Below are positions 42,800 through 52,566 of a stretch of 64,000 nucleotides of DNA, piece after piece; within the stretch, counting starts at the first letter, position 1; every line of letters starts with the position of its first letter. A model generated the notes under the pieces. That model was not told where the DNA came from. It did not search any database and saw nothing but the letters and a program-made list of their open reading frames with translations. Source of the DNA: Fusicatenibacter saccharivorans (GTDB lineage Bacteria; Bacillota; Clostridia; Lachnospirales; Lachnospiraceae); contig NZ_JAQEGR010000011.1 of assembly GCF_027667425.1 (NCBI RefSeq), forward strand, positions 89,933 through 153,932, given 5' to 3'. Both the position numbers and the translations under genes were made by a program.

Positions 42800-43109
42800 T
42801 GTTCCTTCCTCCTTGTTTCTTAAAGCAGTTCCGGCCCGCCCTTGGGGGTGAAAGAGCCGGAGATGCTCTCATTTTCTAAAGACACTTTATCTTATTCTGA
42901 AAATGTGATAATTTGCTGGAAAATTTGTGAAAAAACAGTGAAGCCATGGAGCAGTTTGTTTGTTTTTCGACGAAAAATCAATTTCTTTTACCATAAGAAT
43001 CATGTATACTATAACGTATCCGCGGACGGACGCTTTTCCATTTTTGTTCCGCCGCAAAATATTACGCCGGACTTTTTCCCGTCCGGGACTGGAGATTTTA
43101 GGAGACTCT

Positions 43110-44450
43110 ATGAATAAAAAAGACTACTACTGGGCCAAGTATATGCTGATTTTCGGCTTTTTCTGCATCTCTTTTGGCACCTCGATTTTCCTGAAAACCG
43201 AACACGCCCCCGATGAGGCGATGCGGATGCTGATTCCGGAATACATCGTCTCACACCACACACTGCCGAACGGCATGGAAGAATCGGTGCGCCATCCGCT
43301 GTGGGGATTCTCCTATGCGCTGTATCCGTATCTGACCGCGATCATCAGCTCCGTGTTTATGGCCATTACATCGCTGTTTACGAAAAGTGCAGCGGCTCTT
43401 TTAACTGCCGCTCGCCTCACCAGCGTCCTTTCCGGCACCGGCACACTGATCGTTGTGTTTCTGATCGGCGAAGAGCTCTTTGAACGGCGCGAATCCGCAC
43501 TGCTCGGCGGTATTTTCGTCGGTTTTCTGCCGCAGTTTGTGTTCCTCTCCTGCTATGTGAACAACGACTCGTTCGCCGTTTTCACGGTCGCACTGATCAT
43601 CTATTTCTGGATTCGCGGCATGAAAAGCGCATTCTGCAAAAAAGACTGTATCGGCCTGGGAGCAGGCTGCGGACTCTGCGCGCTGTCGTACTATAACGCC
43701 TACGCGTACCTGCTGTGCAGCATTCTGCTGTTCTTCGCGCTGATGATTCATTTCCGGAAACCGGCAAAAGAAATTTTTGTCAAAGCGCTGGCTGTTTTCG
43801 CTATCGCCTTCCTGATCGGCGGCTGGTTCTTCATCCGCAATGCCGTCATCCACGACGGCGATCTGCTCGGCATGCGCACCTCGAATGAATCCGCAGCGCT
43901 GTACGCAGCCGATGAATACAAACCAGAGAATCGTCAGACCCCGGCATCCGAAGGCTGGAGCTTCCAGCAGACGTATTTACAGACCCCGGAGGGCCGCACC
44001 TCCAACTGGCTGTTCTCGACCGTCAGCAGCTTCATCGGCTCGTTCTCCTACATGACCGTCCATCTCCCGATGGTGCTTTATCTGCTGTACGGCGCCCTGA
44101 TGGCATTCGGATTCCTAGTGTTTTTGTTCCTCGGCATGGTTCCGCACTGGTTCCGCAAAAAGCCGCAGCTTCTCCTCTTTGTGATGCTGTTCCTCGCCTG
44201 CCTGGTCACGCTGTTCATGGACATGTACAACACGTATTTCAGCGACTACCAATCGCAGGGCCGTTACCTGATGCCGGCGCTCGTCCCTCTGATGATCTGG
44301 ATCGACGACGGCTACTCTTCTCTCACCGCGAAACTTCCCGCCGAGTGGAAGCGCGCCTCCTGCCATCTGACACTCCTGCCTGGAACGATCTGGCTGGTAC
44401 TGTTCCTCATCAGCTACATCGGATTTCTGATTCCGGGCTGCTGTGTATAA
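43110..44450 (+). CDS. GT-C-type membrane glycosyltransferase-like protein
   Basis: A 446-residue protein with about ten to twelve membrane helices. The first outside loop has HAPDEAMRM, an acidic pair as found in lipid-linked-sugar transferases of the PMT/ArnT/DUF2142 class. A longer outside region (about 275-330, FFIRNAVIHDGDLLGMRTSN) also fits this fold. It would transfer a sugar from a polyprenyl carrier to a protein or lipid outside the membrane; donor and acceptor are unknown. I use 43110 because GGAG lies before it and the longer frame covers the promoter region. It is divergent from the ABC operon. Confidence 0.7.
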   Translation: MNKKDYYWAKYMLIFGFFCISFGTSIFLKTEHAPDEAMRMLIPEYIVSHHTLPNGMEESVRHPLWGFSYALYPYLTAIISSVFMAITSLFTKSAAALLTAARLTSVLSGTGTLIVVFLIGEELFERRESALLGGIFVGFLPQFVFLSCYVNNDSFAVFTVALIIYFWIRGMKSAFCKKDCIGLGAGCGLCALSYYNAYAYLLCSILLFFALMIHFRKPAKEIFVKALAVFAIAFLIGGWFFIRNAVIHDGDLLGMRTSNESAALYAADEYKPENRQTPASEGWSFQQTYLQTPEGRTSNWLFSTVSSFIGSFSYMTVHLPMVLYLLYGALMAFGFLVFLFLGMVPHWFRKKPQLLLFVMLFLACLVTLFMDMYNTYFSDYQSQGRYLMPALVPLMIWIDDGYSSLTAKLPAEWKRASCHLTLLPGTIWLVLFLISYIGFLIPGCCV

Positions 44451-44520
44451 AAAATTTGTAACGCAGTAATTCACGTTCTGCCGTGCTGAATTTTTGGCAT
44501 TATTTTCCGGAATTTCTATA

Positions 44521-44566
44521 AAAAACAGGTGCTGTCTCTTTTTCTCAGATAGCACCTGTTTCTTCG
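44521..44566. terminator. Terminator after the glycosyltransferase-like gene
   Basis: AAACAGGTGCT at 44523-44533 pairs with AGCACCTGTTT at 44551-44561; it also faces the converging gene at 44612. Confidence 0.8.
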
Positions 44567-44611
44567 TTACAAGCTTTTCGTTTTTAGAAATGTTTCATCC
44601 GGGCTTCCCTT

Positions 44612-45490
44612 TCACTTTCTTTGTTTCCTTTTAATTGCCAAACCAGCTATAATACCAACTGCCAGAATCCCAATTCCTAAAATAATTACCAACATCTTAT
44701 TTTGATGTTTCACCGGCTGATTTGCAACATCAAGGACAATATTGGTTCCTCCTTGTGCATCGTCAGTTTCGATATAAGACGAATCAGCAACTGCGGCAAC
44801 AACCGCAGCATAACTATATGCATGGAATTCTTCTTCACCATCAAGTCTATCTTCCGCTATTTCCGAACTGTCTGTAAGACACGCTGCAGCATCTTCACGT
44901 CCCGGTATCAGATACTCCATTTGCGTTTCCGTGAATGTAATCCAGACCGGAAAACGAATCGGATCTACTCCTCCAACAAGTCGAAACTTATAATTGTCCC
45001 ATACAATATCTGGGTTTGCAGCAAGTGAAATATTTAATTGTTCTATATAGGTCGGCGTATCGTCTAATTCATATCCTCTGGCTCCACTTATGTGCCATTG
45101 ATCAATCGGTTGTCCATCTTCCCCATTTGCCCTTACCGCACATGCTTCATACAAATGTCCATATGCTCTAATCGGGATAATCCAAATATAATCGCTTTGT
45201 TCTAACGCGCTTTCTACTTCGGACACAGAAAGAAGTTCTGAGGTCAAAAGTGGCGTATCAATATACTCTTTTAATGCATTATCAAAATCAATATCCGATA
45301 CACGGATTCCCTCCTCAAACGGATCCTCAACAGGTCCTCCATTTGTAACAGACACAATTTCATCAGCCAGCTCAACTATTTTTTCATAATCTTCAGATTC
45401 CGATAGTATTTCAAGTTTAGATGCCGATACAGTAGATGCTGATATCATAATTCCAATGAAGCAAACAAATATTTTTAATATTTTCCTCAT
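44612..45490 (-). CDS. Secreted type-I membrane protein of unknown function
   Basis: A 292-residue protein with a signal peptide (MRKILKIFVCFIGIMISAST; likely cut after VSA), an outside domain and a C-terminal membrane helix (about 265-285) followed by KRKQRK. The outside domain is rich in Asp, Glu and Tyr, with YIWIIPIRAYGHLYEACAVR and FPVWITFTETQMEYLIPGRE; I recognise no family. Its codons are clearly more AT-rich than those of its neighbours, which suggests recent arrival. I use the ATG at 45490, close to the signal peptide, with GGGGGAATGGC upstream. It stands alone. Confidence 0.68.
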   Translation of the reverse strand: MRKILKIFVCFIGIMISASTVSASKLEILSESEDYEKIVELADEIVSVTNGGPVEDPFEEGIRVSDIDFDNALKEYIDTPLLTSELLSVSEVESALEQSDYIWIIPIRAYGHLYEACAVRANGEDGQPIDQWHISGARGYELDDTPTYIEQLNISLAANPDIVWDNYKFRLVGGVDPIRFPVWITFTETQMEYLIPGREDAAACLTDSSEIAEDRLDGEEEFHAYSYAAVVAAVADSSYIETDDAQGGTNIVLDVANQPVKHQNKMLVIILGIGILAVGIIAGLAIKRKQRK

Positions 45491-45508
45491 GCCATTCCCC
45501 CCTATCAT

Positions 45509-45682
45509 ATTTTCTTTTACGTTTCACAATCGATCTATTTATCTCATCATACACTGATATAATTTTTTTAACAATTATCATATTTTCACAAAATATTCAG
45601 CGCAAAATACTGCAAATAGGAGAATTGTTTTTTTTGCTCAAAAGTGTAATTTTCCAGACATTTAATCGTATATATACATAAA
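45509..45682. other. AT-rich leader with no gene
   Basis: Gene-free region between the surface protein and rsmG. On the minus strand it would hold the surface-protein promoter; I see no clear consensus pair. Confidence 0.3.
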
Positions 45683-45737
45683 AAATCAGAAGAGGTTATT
45701 ATGCCAACTTACTCGGCATAACAATCTCTTCTGATTT
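45683..45737. terminator. Long hairpin next to rsmG
   Basis: AAATCAGAAGAG at 45683-45694 pairs perfectly with CTCTTCTGATTT at 45726-45737; an inner stem (TTATGCC/GGCATAA) extends it. On the minus strand A/T-rich sequence follows, so it likely ends the mnmE-mnmG-rsmG transcript. Confidence 0.75.
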
Positions 45738-45787
45738 CACCTTTTACACTTTTGTTTCTTTTTTAGCTTTCTCAAAAAATCTATTTT

Positions 45788-46513
45788 TTACTGAATCGGC
45801 TCCTTCGCCGGTGTTCCCGCTTTTCTCGGGTACTTTTTCGGCGTTGCCTTCCCCTTCTCGATACAGACAAACGATCTCTCATCCTCCGTTCCTGTAAGCT
45901 GGAAATAAACCGGCTCTTTCGCCTCGCCGCCGAGCACATGAATCGCTTTTTGAGCTGCGGCAAGCTCCTCATTCAATTTGCCCGATTTATACGAAACAAA
46001 CCGTCCGCCCACTTTCACATACGGCAGACAGTACTCCGAAAGCGAGCTTAAATTCGCCACCGCGCGTGATACCACGAGATCAAACTGCTCCCGGTGATCC
46101 TTCTGGCGTGCGAAATCCTCGGCTCTTCCGTGAACCGCCGTGATTTTCGAAAGGCCAAGCTGTCCGATCACCTCATTCAGGAATTTCACTCTCTTATTCA
46201 GTGAATCCAGCAGTACAACTTCCACCTCCGGAAACGCGATTTTCAGCGGGATTCCCGGAAAACCGGCTCCCGTTCCCACGTCGAGAATGCGTCCCGCCTG
46301 TTCCACATCACAGACCTTCACCAGCGACAGACTGTCGAGAAAATGCTTCGTAATCACCTGATCGAACTCCGTAATCGCCGTCAGATTCATAAACGAATTC
46401 CACTCTACAAGCAGCTCATAATACTGCAGAAACTGCGTTTTCTGCTCCTCGGAAAGTGTGATTCCAAGCTCAAAAAGGCCGCGCTCAAATCCTTCAAGAT
46501 TGTATTCTTTCAT
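45788..46513 (-). CDS. rsmG: 16S rRNA (guanine527-N7)-methyltransferase
   Basis: A 241-residue SAM-dependent methyltransferase that acts on G527 of 16S rRNA. The N-terminal helix region (MKEYNLEGFERGLFELGITL) and LLVEWNSFMNLTAI lead to the SAM site ILDVGTGAGFPGIPL and to VVSRAVANLS, typical of RsmG/GidB. A lysine-rich tail of about 20 residues (GKATPKKYPRKAGTPAKEPI) exceeds the usual end. It is the last gene of the mnmE-mnmG-rsmG series. Confidence 0.95.
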   Translation of the reverse strand: MKEYNLEGFERGLFELGITLSEEQKTQFLQYYELLVEWNSFMNLTAITEFDQVITKHFLDSLSLVKVCDVEQAGRILDVGTGAGFPGIPLKIAFPEVEVVLLDSLNKRVKFLNEVIGQLGLSKITAVHGRAEDFARQKDHREQFDLVVSRAVANLSSLSEYCLPYVKVGGRFVSYKSGKLNEELAAAQKAIHVLGGEAKEPVYFQLTGTEDERSFVCIEKGKATPKKYPRKAGTPAKEPIQ

Positions 46514-46637
46514 GTTGTTCTCCGTTCTACTCTATTCTTCCAAGTGCCCACTGCACTTTTTGTTCCTGTCCACGCAGTATCAAAACACTTGCTGTTTCGC
46601 TGCATAAGAATGTAATTCAGCCATGCATATCTGTCCT

Positions 46638-48509
46638 TTATTTATGTCCCAGATACACCAGCAGAACCGAAATATCCGCCGGGGAAACGCCCGAAATACG
46701 GGACGCCTGGCCGATGTTGATCGGACGGTACAGGTTCAGCTTCTGTTTCGCCTCGATGCGCAGGCTCTGGATCTCGTCGTAATTGATATTCTCCGGGATC
46801 TTCTTCTCTTCCATCTTCTTGAACTGCTCCACCTGCTTCATCTGGCGCCTGATATAGCCGTCGTACTTGATGTTGATGTTGACCTGCTCCTGCACATCCT
46901 CCGGCAGCTTGGGTCTTTTCGGATCTACTTCCGCCAGCATCTTATAATTCAACTCCGGCCGGCGGATCAGCTCTGCGAGCGAACTTCCGCCGGAAAGCAG
47001 CGTTGATCCATACTCTTCCAGAAGCTCATTGATGTTCGAGCTCGTTCCCACATACGTATTCTCCACGCGCTCAATCTCTTCCTGAATCTGCTGTTCTTTT
47101 ACTTTCAGTGCCTCATACTGCTCCTCGCTGATCAGACCCACGCGGTAGCCGTATTTGCGCAAACGCAGATCCGCGTTGTCCTGACGGAGCAGCAGACGAT
47201 ATTCCGCGCGGCTCGTCATCATTCGGTACGGCTCGTGGTTCTCTTTCGTTACGAGGTCATCGATCAGAACACCGATGTACGACTCGGAACGGTCGAGCAC
47301 AAGCTCCTCTTTTCCCTGCACGCGGAGCGCCGCATTGATGCCCGCGATCAGGCCCTGTGCCGCAGCTTCCTCGTATCCTGAACTGCCGTTAAACTGGCCG
47401 CCGGAAAACAGATTTTTGATCGCCTTGAACTCGAGGGACGGCAGAAGCTGTCTCGGGTTGATGCAGTCGTACTCGATCGCATACGCATTCCGCACGATTT
47501 TCGCGTGTTCCAGGCCCGGCACGGTGTGATACATCGCAATCTGCACATCCTCCGGCAGTGAACTCGACATGCCGCCGACGTACATCTCGTTTGTATATCT
47601 TCCCTCCGGCTCCAGGAACACCTGATGGCGGTTTTTATCCGCAAATTTTACGACCTTATCCTCAATCGAAGGACAGTACCGCGGACCAGTTCCCTCGATC
47701 ATGCCGGAATAGAGCGGCGACCGGCTGAGATTTTCGCGGATGATTTTGTGCGTCTCCTCGTTCGTATACGTCAGCCAGCAGGATTCCTGATCAATCTGTA
47801 CGCTCTCCGGATCGGTCGAGAAGGAGAACGGCACAACACGCTCATCACCGAACTGCTCTTCCATCTTGGAAAAATCGATGCTCCGCTTGTCAATACGCGC
47901 CGGAGTTCCTGTTTTAAAGCGCACCATCTCCACGCCGTTTGCCTTCAGCGAATCCGTCAGATGTGTTGCCGCCTGCAGGCCGTTCGGTCCCGTATATGTG
48001 CTCACATCACCGTAAATACACCGTGCATTCAGATAAACGCCGGTACAGAGAACGGCAGCCTTACAGTGGTAAATCGCGCCGGAAACGGCCTTTACGCCCG
48101 TCAGAACACCGTCTTCCACGATCAGCTCCGCAATCTCCATCTGGCGGATCGTCAGATGATCGGTATTTTCGAGAACCTCGCGCATCGACTGGCTGTATGC
48201 CCGCTTATCCGCCTGCGCACGCAGAGAATGCACTGCCGGTCCCTTCGATTGATTCAGCATTTTCGACTGAATAAACGTTTTATCAATATTTTTACCCATC
48301 TCGCCGCCGAGCGCGTCGATCTCTTTTACGAGGTGTCCCTTCGAGGTTCCTCCGATGTTCGGATTGCACGGCATCATCGCGATGCTATCGACACTTACCG
48401 TAAATACAACCGTTTCCAGCCCCATCCGCGCTGCCGCAAGTGCTGCCTCGCATCCCGCATGGCCCGCACCGATGACGGCAATATCAATTGTTTCTTCTAA
48501 AACTGCCAT
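46638..48509 (-). CDS. mnmG: tRNA uridine-5-carboxymethylaminomethyl modification enzyme MnmG
   Basis: A 623-residue FAD and NADH enzyme that works with MnmE to modify U34 of certain tRNAs. The FAD site VIGAGHAGCEAALAAARMGL is at about residues 13-32. The family motifs PCNPNIGGTSKGHLV, RVPLRQDN-like RLLLRQDNADLRLRKYG and the C-terminal helical MnmE-binding domain (INYDEIQSLRIEAKQKLNLY, ISGVSPADISVLLVYLG) are present. Its length is usual. It lies between mnmE and rsmG, as in most Firmicutes. Confidence 0.97.
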   Translation of the reverse strand: MAVLEETIDIAVIGAGHAGCEAALAAARMGLETVVFTVSVDSIAMMPCNPNIGGTSKGHLVKEIDALGGEMGKNIDKTFIQSKMLNQSKGPAVHSLRAQADKRAYSQSMREVLENTDHLTIRQMEIAELIVEDGVLTGVKAVSGAIYHCKAAVLCTGVYLNARCIYGDVSTYTGPNGLQAATHLTDSLKANGVEMVRFKTGTPARIDKRSIDFSKMEEQFGDERVVPFSFSTDPESVQIDQESCWLTYTNEETHKIIRENLSRSPLYSGMIEGTGPRYCPSIEDKVVKFADKNRHQVFLEPEGRYTNEMYVGGMSSSLPEDVQIAMYHTVPGLEHAKIVRNAYAIEYDCINPRQLLPSLEFKAIKNLFSGGQFNGSSGYEEAAAQGLIAGINAALRVQGKEELVLDRSESYIGVLIDDLVTKENHEPYRMMTSRAEYRLLLRQDNADLRLRKYGYRVGLISEEQYEALKVKEQQIQEEIERVENTYVGTSSNINELLEEYGSTLLSGGSSLAELIRRPELNYKMLAEVDPKRPKLPEDVQEQVNINIKYDGYIRRQMKQVEQFKKMEEKKIPENINYDEIQSLRIEAKQKLNLYRPINIGQASRISGVSPADISVLLVYLGHK

Positions 48510-48639
48510 TTTTCTTTTATCCTCTTTCTCTATCTACAGCTTTGAATTTTGCCTTAAGCTTTTTCTACTCTGTCAAAATCCGGCTGTCGTTCCTTGTAAC
48601 TCTATTCCGGCAGATCTTCGTAATCTGTATTTGCTGCCT

Positions 48640-50028
48640 TTATTTACCTGTACAGAACTTGCTGAAAATCTCATTCACAAGGTCCTCTCCCACCGCTTCA
48701 CCGATGATCGAACCAAGCTCCTCATACGCATTCATAAGATCAATGGAAAAGAAATCCTCCGGCATACCCATTTCGATGCTTTCTGCCGTCAGTTCCAGAC
48801 TCTTTTTTGCTGCAAGAAGCGCCTGCTTGTGGCGCGCATTCGTGATGTAAACCTCATCGTTGAACGAAATTTCGCCCTGGAAAAACATCTTTTTCATCTG
48901 TTCCTCCAGCTCTTCCATACCCGTCTCTTCCCGCGCGGAAATGCTGATGACCGGAGCGCCTGTCTTTTGCTCCATCTCCTCTTTTTCGATCACCGCAGTC
49001 AGATCCGACTTATTCAGCAGCACAATCGCCTTGCGCCCTTTCAGGATTTCCATGATTTTTGCATCATTCTCATCAAGCGGCACGGATGCATCCACCACAT
49101 AGAGAATCAGATCTGCGTCCTTTGCATGCTCCAAAGCACGATCCACACCGATTTTCTCGACCGTATCCGCCGTTTTTCGGATCCCCGCCGTATCCAGAAT
49201 CCGAAGGGAAATGCCCTTTAAGACCAGATTTTCCTCGAGCACGTCGCGTGTCGTTCCGGCGATATCCGTCACAATCGCTTTTTCCTCGCCTGCCAGCAGA
49301 TTTAAAAGCGATGATTTTCCGGCATTCGGTTTTCCAAGGATCACCGTCTTGATGCCCTCCTGGATCATCTTGCCCTCATCCGCAGATGCAAGCAGCTTTT
49401 CCACCTGCTTTTTCTGCTCCGCAACAACCTGGGCCAGCCGCTTTGGATACCCGTCCAGGCTGATGTGCTCCGGGTCATCGAGCGCCGACTCAATAAATGC
49501 GATCTCGTAAATCAGCTTCTTGCGGATTGCCCGGATCGCCTTTTTCACCGTTCCGCGAAGCTGGCTCTCGGAGCTTTTTAAGGCATAGGCACTTTTCGCC
49601 GAAATAACATCCATGACCGCTTCGGCCTGCGTCAGATCCATTCTTCCGTTCAGAAACGCCCGTTTCGTAAACTCGCCCGGATCTGCCGCCCGCGCACCGG
49701 CATTTAAGACTGCCTCGAGCACTTTTTTCACCGCCAGCACCCCGCCGTGACAGTCGATCTCGACGGTATTCTCGCCCGTATATGTTTTCGGTCCTTTCAT
49801 TACCATGACAAGGACCTCATCAATCACTTCCTCCCCTTCGGTAATCCAGCCATAATGAATGGTGTGCGATTTGACCGCAGAAAGCTTTTTTCCTTCTTTT
49901 TTTGCACGGAATACGCGATCCGCCACTTCGAATGCATCGTTTCCGCTGATTCTTACAATACCAATTCCCGCCGGCGCCATCGCTGTGGACACTGCGGCAA
50001 TTGTATCATCCAAATGAAATCCTGCCAT
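48640..50028 (-). CDS. mnmE: tRNA modification GTPase MnmE
   Basis: A 462-residue potassium-activated GTPase, partner of MnmG. An N-terminal tetrahydrofolate-binding domain (DTIAAVSTAMAPAGIGIVRI) is followed by a helical domain that holds the G domain: G1 GKPNAGKSS at 232-240, G2 TTR in GTTRD, G3 DTAGI and G4 NKSD. The C-terminus is the obligatory CxGK (FCTGK). It lies downstream of jag on the same strand. Confidence 0.97.
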   Translation of the reverse strand: MAGFHLDDTIAAVSTAMAPAGIGIVRISGNDAFEVADRVFRAKKEGKKLSAVKSHTIHYGWITEGEEVIDEVLVMVMKGPKTYTGENTVEIDCHGGVLAVKKVLEAVLNAGARAADPGEFTKRAFLNGRMDLTQAEAVMDVISAKSAYALKSSESQLRGTVKKAIRAIRKKLIYEIAFIESALDDPEHISLDGYPKRLAQVVAEQKKQVEKLLASADEGKMIQEGIKTVILGKPNAGKSSLLNLLAGEEKAIVTDIAGTTRDVLEENLVLKGISLRILDTAGIRKTADTVEKIGVDRALEHAKDADLILYVVDASVPLDENDAKIMEILKGRKAIVLLNKSDLTAVIEKEEMEQKTGAPVISISAREETGMEELEEQMKKMFFQGEISFNDEVYITNARHKQALLAAKKSLELTAESIEMGMPEDFFSIDLMNAYEELGSIIGEAVGEDLVNEIFSKFCTGK

Positions 50029-50071
50029 TGTTTCCAGTCCTTTCTAAAACCTCTCTTTTTGGGGATCCCAG

Positions 50072-50122
50072 TATTCAGATCCACATTTTTTCTTTCCTCT
50101 CGCATGGCTCTGAATAGTTCCA
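50072..50122. repeat. Short copy of the TATTCAGAGCCA palindromic element
   Basis: AGTATTCAGATCCACA on the left and ATGGCTCTGAATAGTT at 50103-50118 on the right form imperfect inverted ends that match the 17-base ends of the 145-base element at 28257. Only about 20 bases lie between them, so this is a deleted or minimal copy. Confidence 0.6.
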
Positions 50123-50139
50123 TTTTAGCAGAAAACCAG

Positions 50140-50180
50140 AAAAGACGGTACCCCGTATTTTACACAGGTACCGTCTTTTT
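50140..50180. terminator. Terminator between jag and mnmE
   Basis: AAAAGACGGTACC at 50140-50152 pairs with GGTACCGTCTTTT at 50167-50179; T-run on both strands. Confidence 0.85.
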
Positions 50181-50199
50181 GCATATTTTTTACGCTTTC

Positions 50200-51024
50200 T
50201 TATCGTTTCGGCGCTACAACAACGTGGCGATATGGCTCGCTGCCCTCGCTGTAGGTCTCCACAAATTTATTTCCCTGCAGTGCAGAGTGGATGATTCTTC
50301 TCTCGTAAGGATTCATTGGCTCCAGAGAAACCGGTCTTCTGGTCTTTTTCACTTTGTAAGCGATGTTTCTTGCCAGGTTTTCCAGTGTTTCTTTTCTGCG
50401 CTTGCGGTAATTTTCCGTATCAAGTTTGACACGAACGTAATCCTTCTGCTCTTTATTGACTACAAGGCTGGTCAGATACTGAAGGGAATCCAGCGTCTGT
50501 CCTCTTTTGCCGATCAGGATGCCCATATCCTCACCGGCAAAATCAACTTCAAGAGAACCGTTCTCGGCATTATACTCCATCTGGATCTCAACCGGGAGCT
50601 CCATGGCTTTGAATACACCGCTTAAGAACTCAAGTGCCGTTGCCTTGATCTGGGCGATTTCCTCGTCTGTTCTCTGAACTACTTCACGCTCTTCTCTTGG
50701 CTCGGAGCGTCTTGCAGTTTCTGCCTGACGCGGAGCAGATTTTCTTTCCGTTTCTTTCTTTACAGCTTCTTTTTTCGGCGCTTCTTTTACCGGTGCAGGA
50801 GCTGCCTCTTTTTTCTCTGGTTTCTGGGGTGTTTCCGGTTCTTTTTCCGGTGCGGCTTTTACAGCGGCACGGATCACAGCCGGTTTACTTCCGATTCCAA
50901 AGAATCCGGAACTGCCTTCGCTGATGACCTGGATCTCCAGTTTATCGCTGGCAGCCTGAAGCTCGATGCAGGCTTTTGTAATGGCGTCGTCCACGGTTTT
51001 TGCGGATACTTCGATAAACTCCAT
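50200..51024 (-). CDS. khpB: Jag/KhpB RNA-binding protein (SpoIIIJ-associated)
   Basis: A 274-residue RNA-binding protein. The Jag_N domain (MEFIEVSAKTVDDAITKACI, then EGSSGFFGIGSKPAVIR) is followed by a Lys/Glu/Pro/Ala linker (about 65-120), a KH domain with GILIGKRGQTLDSLQYL and an R3H domain (RRIIHSALQGNKFVETYSEG). Such proteins act with KhpA on transcripts for cell growth and envelope. It follows yidC by 13 bases, the standard position. Confidence 0.94.
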   Translation of the reverse strand: MEFIEVSAKTVDDAITKACIELQAASDKLEIQVISEGSSGFFGIGSKPAVIRAAVKAAPEKEPETPQKPEKKEAAPAPVKEAPKKEAVKKETERKSAPRQAETARRSEPREEREVVQRTDEEIAQIKATALEFLSGVFKAMELPVEIQMEYNAENGSLEVDFAGEDMGILIGKRGQTLDSLQYLTSLVVNKEQKDYVRVKLDTENYRKRRKETLENLARNIAYKVKKTRRPVSLEPMNPYERRIIHSALQGNKFVETYSEGSEPYRHVVVAPKR

Positions 51025-51037
51025 AAAGATTTACCCC

Positions 51038-52333
51038 CTATTTTTTCTTTTTGCTGTTCTTTTCATCAAACTGTTTTACCATGTTTGCTTTCGCAGCGAT
51101 GCTTCCGGCGCGGTATTCCTGATTGCTGTTGTAATACTCAGTCGAAGCCTTTCTTGCTGCCTCTTTTTCCTCAGCAGACGGCTCTTCGTTCTCCTGTACC
51201 TGAATATTACGCACACTCTGCGTTGCAGCCTGTGTGATTTTCTGCGGCGGAAGGCCGGCTTTTTCTCTCTTCTTTGCAGCTTTTTCCTGGTTTTTGCGGA
51301 TCACCTCATCCATGTCGATCGAGGACATATGGCGGTTGATGATAACCTGCTGTACACTTCGAACGAGCGCACCGGCGATCCAGTAAATACCAATACCGAT
51401 GGAGAATGATAAACACATAAATGCGGAGAAAACAGGCATTACCGTGTTCATGGTCTTCATGGAATTTTCCATGGAGTTTGCTGTCTTATTTCCGTTGTTG
51501 GAAGATGGTGCCTGCGGCATCAGCTTGTAGTTCAGCCACTGGGTAAACCATGCCAGAATCGGCACCAGAATTGCTCCTGCAATCAGAAGCGCAGATCCGT
51601 TTGCCATACCCTCGCGGATGACATCCATCGGAGACTGTGTGATATTAAATCCAAGGAACATGTTGATATGCTTGGACTCCGCGGCGGTTTTTGTAATGGT
51701 ATCCGCAATACCGGAGAACTCGCTGATGTCAGCCAGCTTCGTCCACTGGGACGGTTTCAGCACATAAAACATGTCCAGAAGGTTATTTTCGGTTAATGTT
51801 TCACTTACTTTACTGTACATGGTAACACGGTTATCTGTGATAAACTGTGTCAGGATGTCAGAATATCCTGATACACCCATCATCTGTGTTGTCAGTCCCT
51901 GGAATACATTGCGGACACTTCCGATATATCCCGGAATATGATAGATAACCTGGTACAGTGCAAGCAGAATCGGCATCTGAATCAGCAGTGTACTGCAGCT
52001 TCCTGTCGGGGAGACACCGTATTTCTGATAAACTGCCATGGTTTCTTCAGATTTTTTCATCTGAGAAGCCTGGTCTTTTTTGTTCTGATATTTCTTTTCA
52101 ATTCTCTGCAGATCCGGCTGCATTACGCTCATCATCTTCGACATCTTCTGCTGCTTGATCTGAAGCGGCGTCAGAACGAGATAAATGATAATCGTATACA
52201 GAATAATCGCAATACCGATATTCGGAATTCCAATTTTTTCCAGACAAAAATAAATTCCATTGATCAGCCAGCCGAGGATCTGGCATACCCACCCGATAAT
52301 CGGCCACGTTGATTTACTCAGTACGATATCCAA
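51038..52333 (-). CDS. yidC: YidC/SpoIIIJ membrane insertase
   Basis: A 431-residue insertase that helps proteins enter the cell membrane. An N-terminal hydrophobic stretch, the first conserved helix (IAIILYTIIIYLVLTPLQIK), the charged hairpin (KMSKMMSVMQPDLQRIEKKY) and helices near 130, 245 and 310 are present. The cytoplasmic C-terminal tail of about 90 residues is rich in Lys, Glu and Ala. The region between helices 2 and 3 (about 150-240) is longer than in B. subtilis SpoIIIJ. No lipobox cysteine is seen. Confidence 0.95.
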   Translation of the reverse strand: MDIVLSKSTWPIIGWVCQILGWLINGIYFCLEKIGIPNIGIAIILYTIIIYLVLTPLQIKQQKMSKMMSVMQPDLQRIEKKYQNKKDQASQMKKSEETMAVYQKYGVSPTGSCSTLLIQMPILLALYQVIYHIPGYIGSVRNVFQGLTTQMMGVSGYSDILTQFITDNRVTMYSKVSETLTENNLLDMFYVLKPSQWTKLADISEFSGIADTITKTAAESKHINMFLGFNITQSPMDVIREGMANGSALLIAGAILVPILAWFTQWLNYKLMPQAPSSNNGNKTANSMENSMKTMNTVMPVFSAFMCLSFSIGIGIYWIAGALVRSVQQVIINRHMSSIDMDEVIRKNQEKAAKKREKAGLPPQKITQAATQSVRNIQVQENEEPSAEEKEAARKASTEYYNSNQEYRAGSIAAKANMVKQFDEKNSKKKK

Positions 52334-52356
52334 AACGTCTTTTCCTCCTTATTTAT

Positions 52357-52566
52357 CTACGGCACAGGGTCGTAACCTCCGTGTGAAAACGGGTTACATC
52401 TCAGTATTCTCCATAATGCCAGCAGACTTCCTTTGAAAGCACCATATTTCTGAATCGCTTCCAGCCCGTACTGCGAGCAGGTCGGCGTATAAGGGCAGTG
52501 CACCCTCTTCAGAGGAGACAGGTACTTCTGATAAAACCGGATACCTTTTATCAATACCGTCTTCAT
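52357..52566 (-). CDS. yidD: YidD membrane-insertion efficiency factor
   Basis: A 69-residue protein with an amphipathic first helix (MKTVLIKGIRFYQKYLSP) and the conserved Cys-containing core (CPYTPTCSQYGLEAIQKYG; CNPFSHGGYDPVP). It supports YidC-dependent insertion at the membrane. Its start overlaps the end of rnpA by four bases and yidC follows after 23 bases. Confidence 0.95.
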   Translation of the reverse strand: MKTVLIKGIRFYQKYLSPLKRVHCPYTPTCSQYGLEAIQKYGAFKGSLLALWRILRCNPFSHGGYDPVP

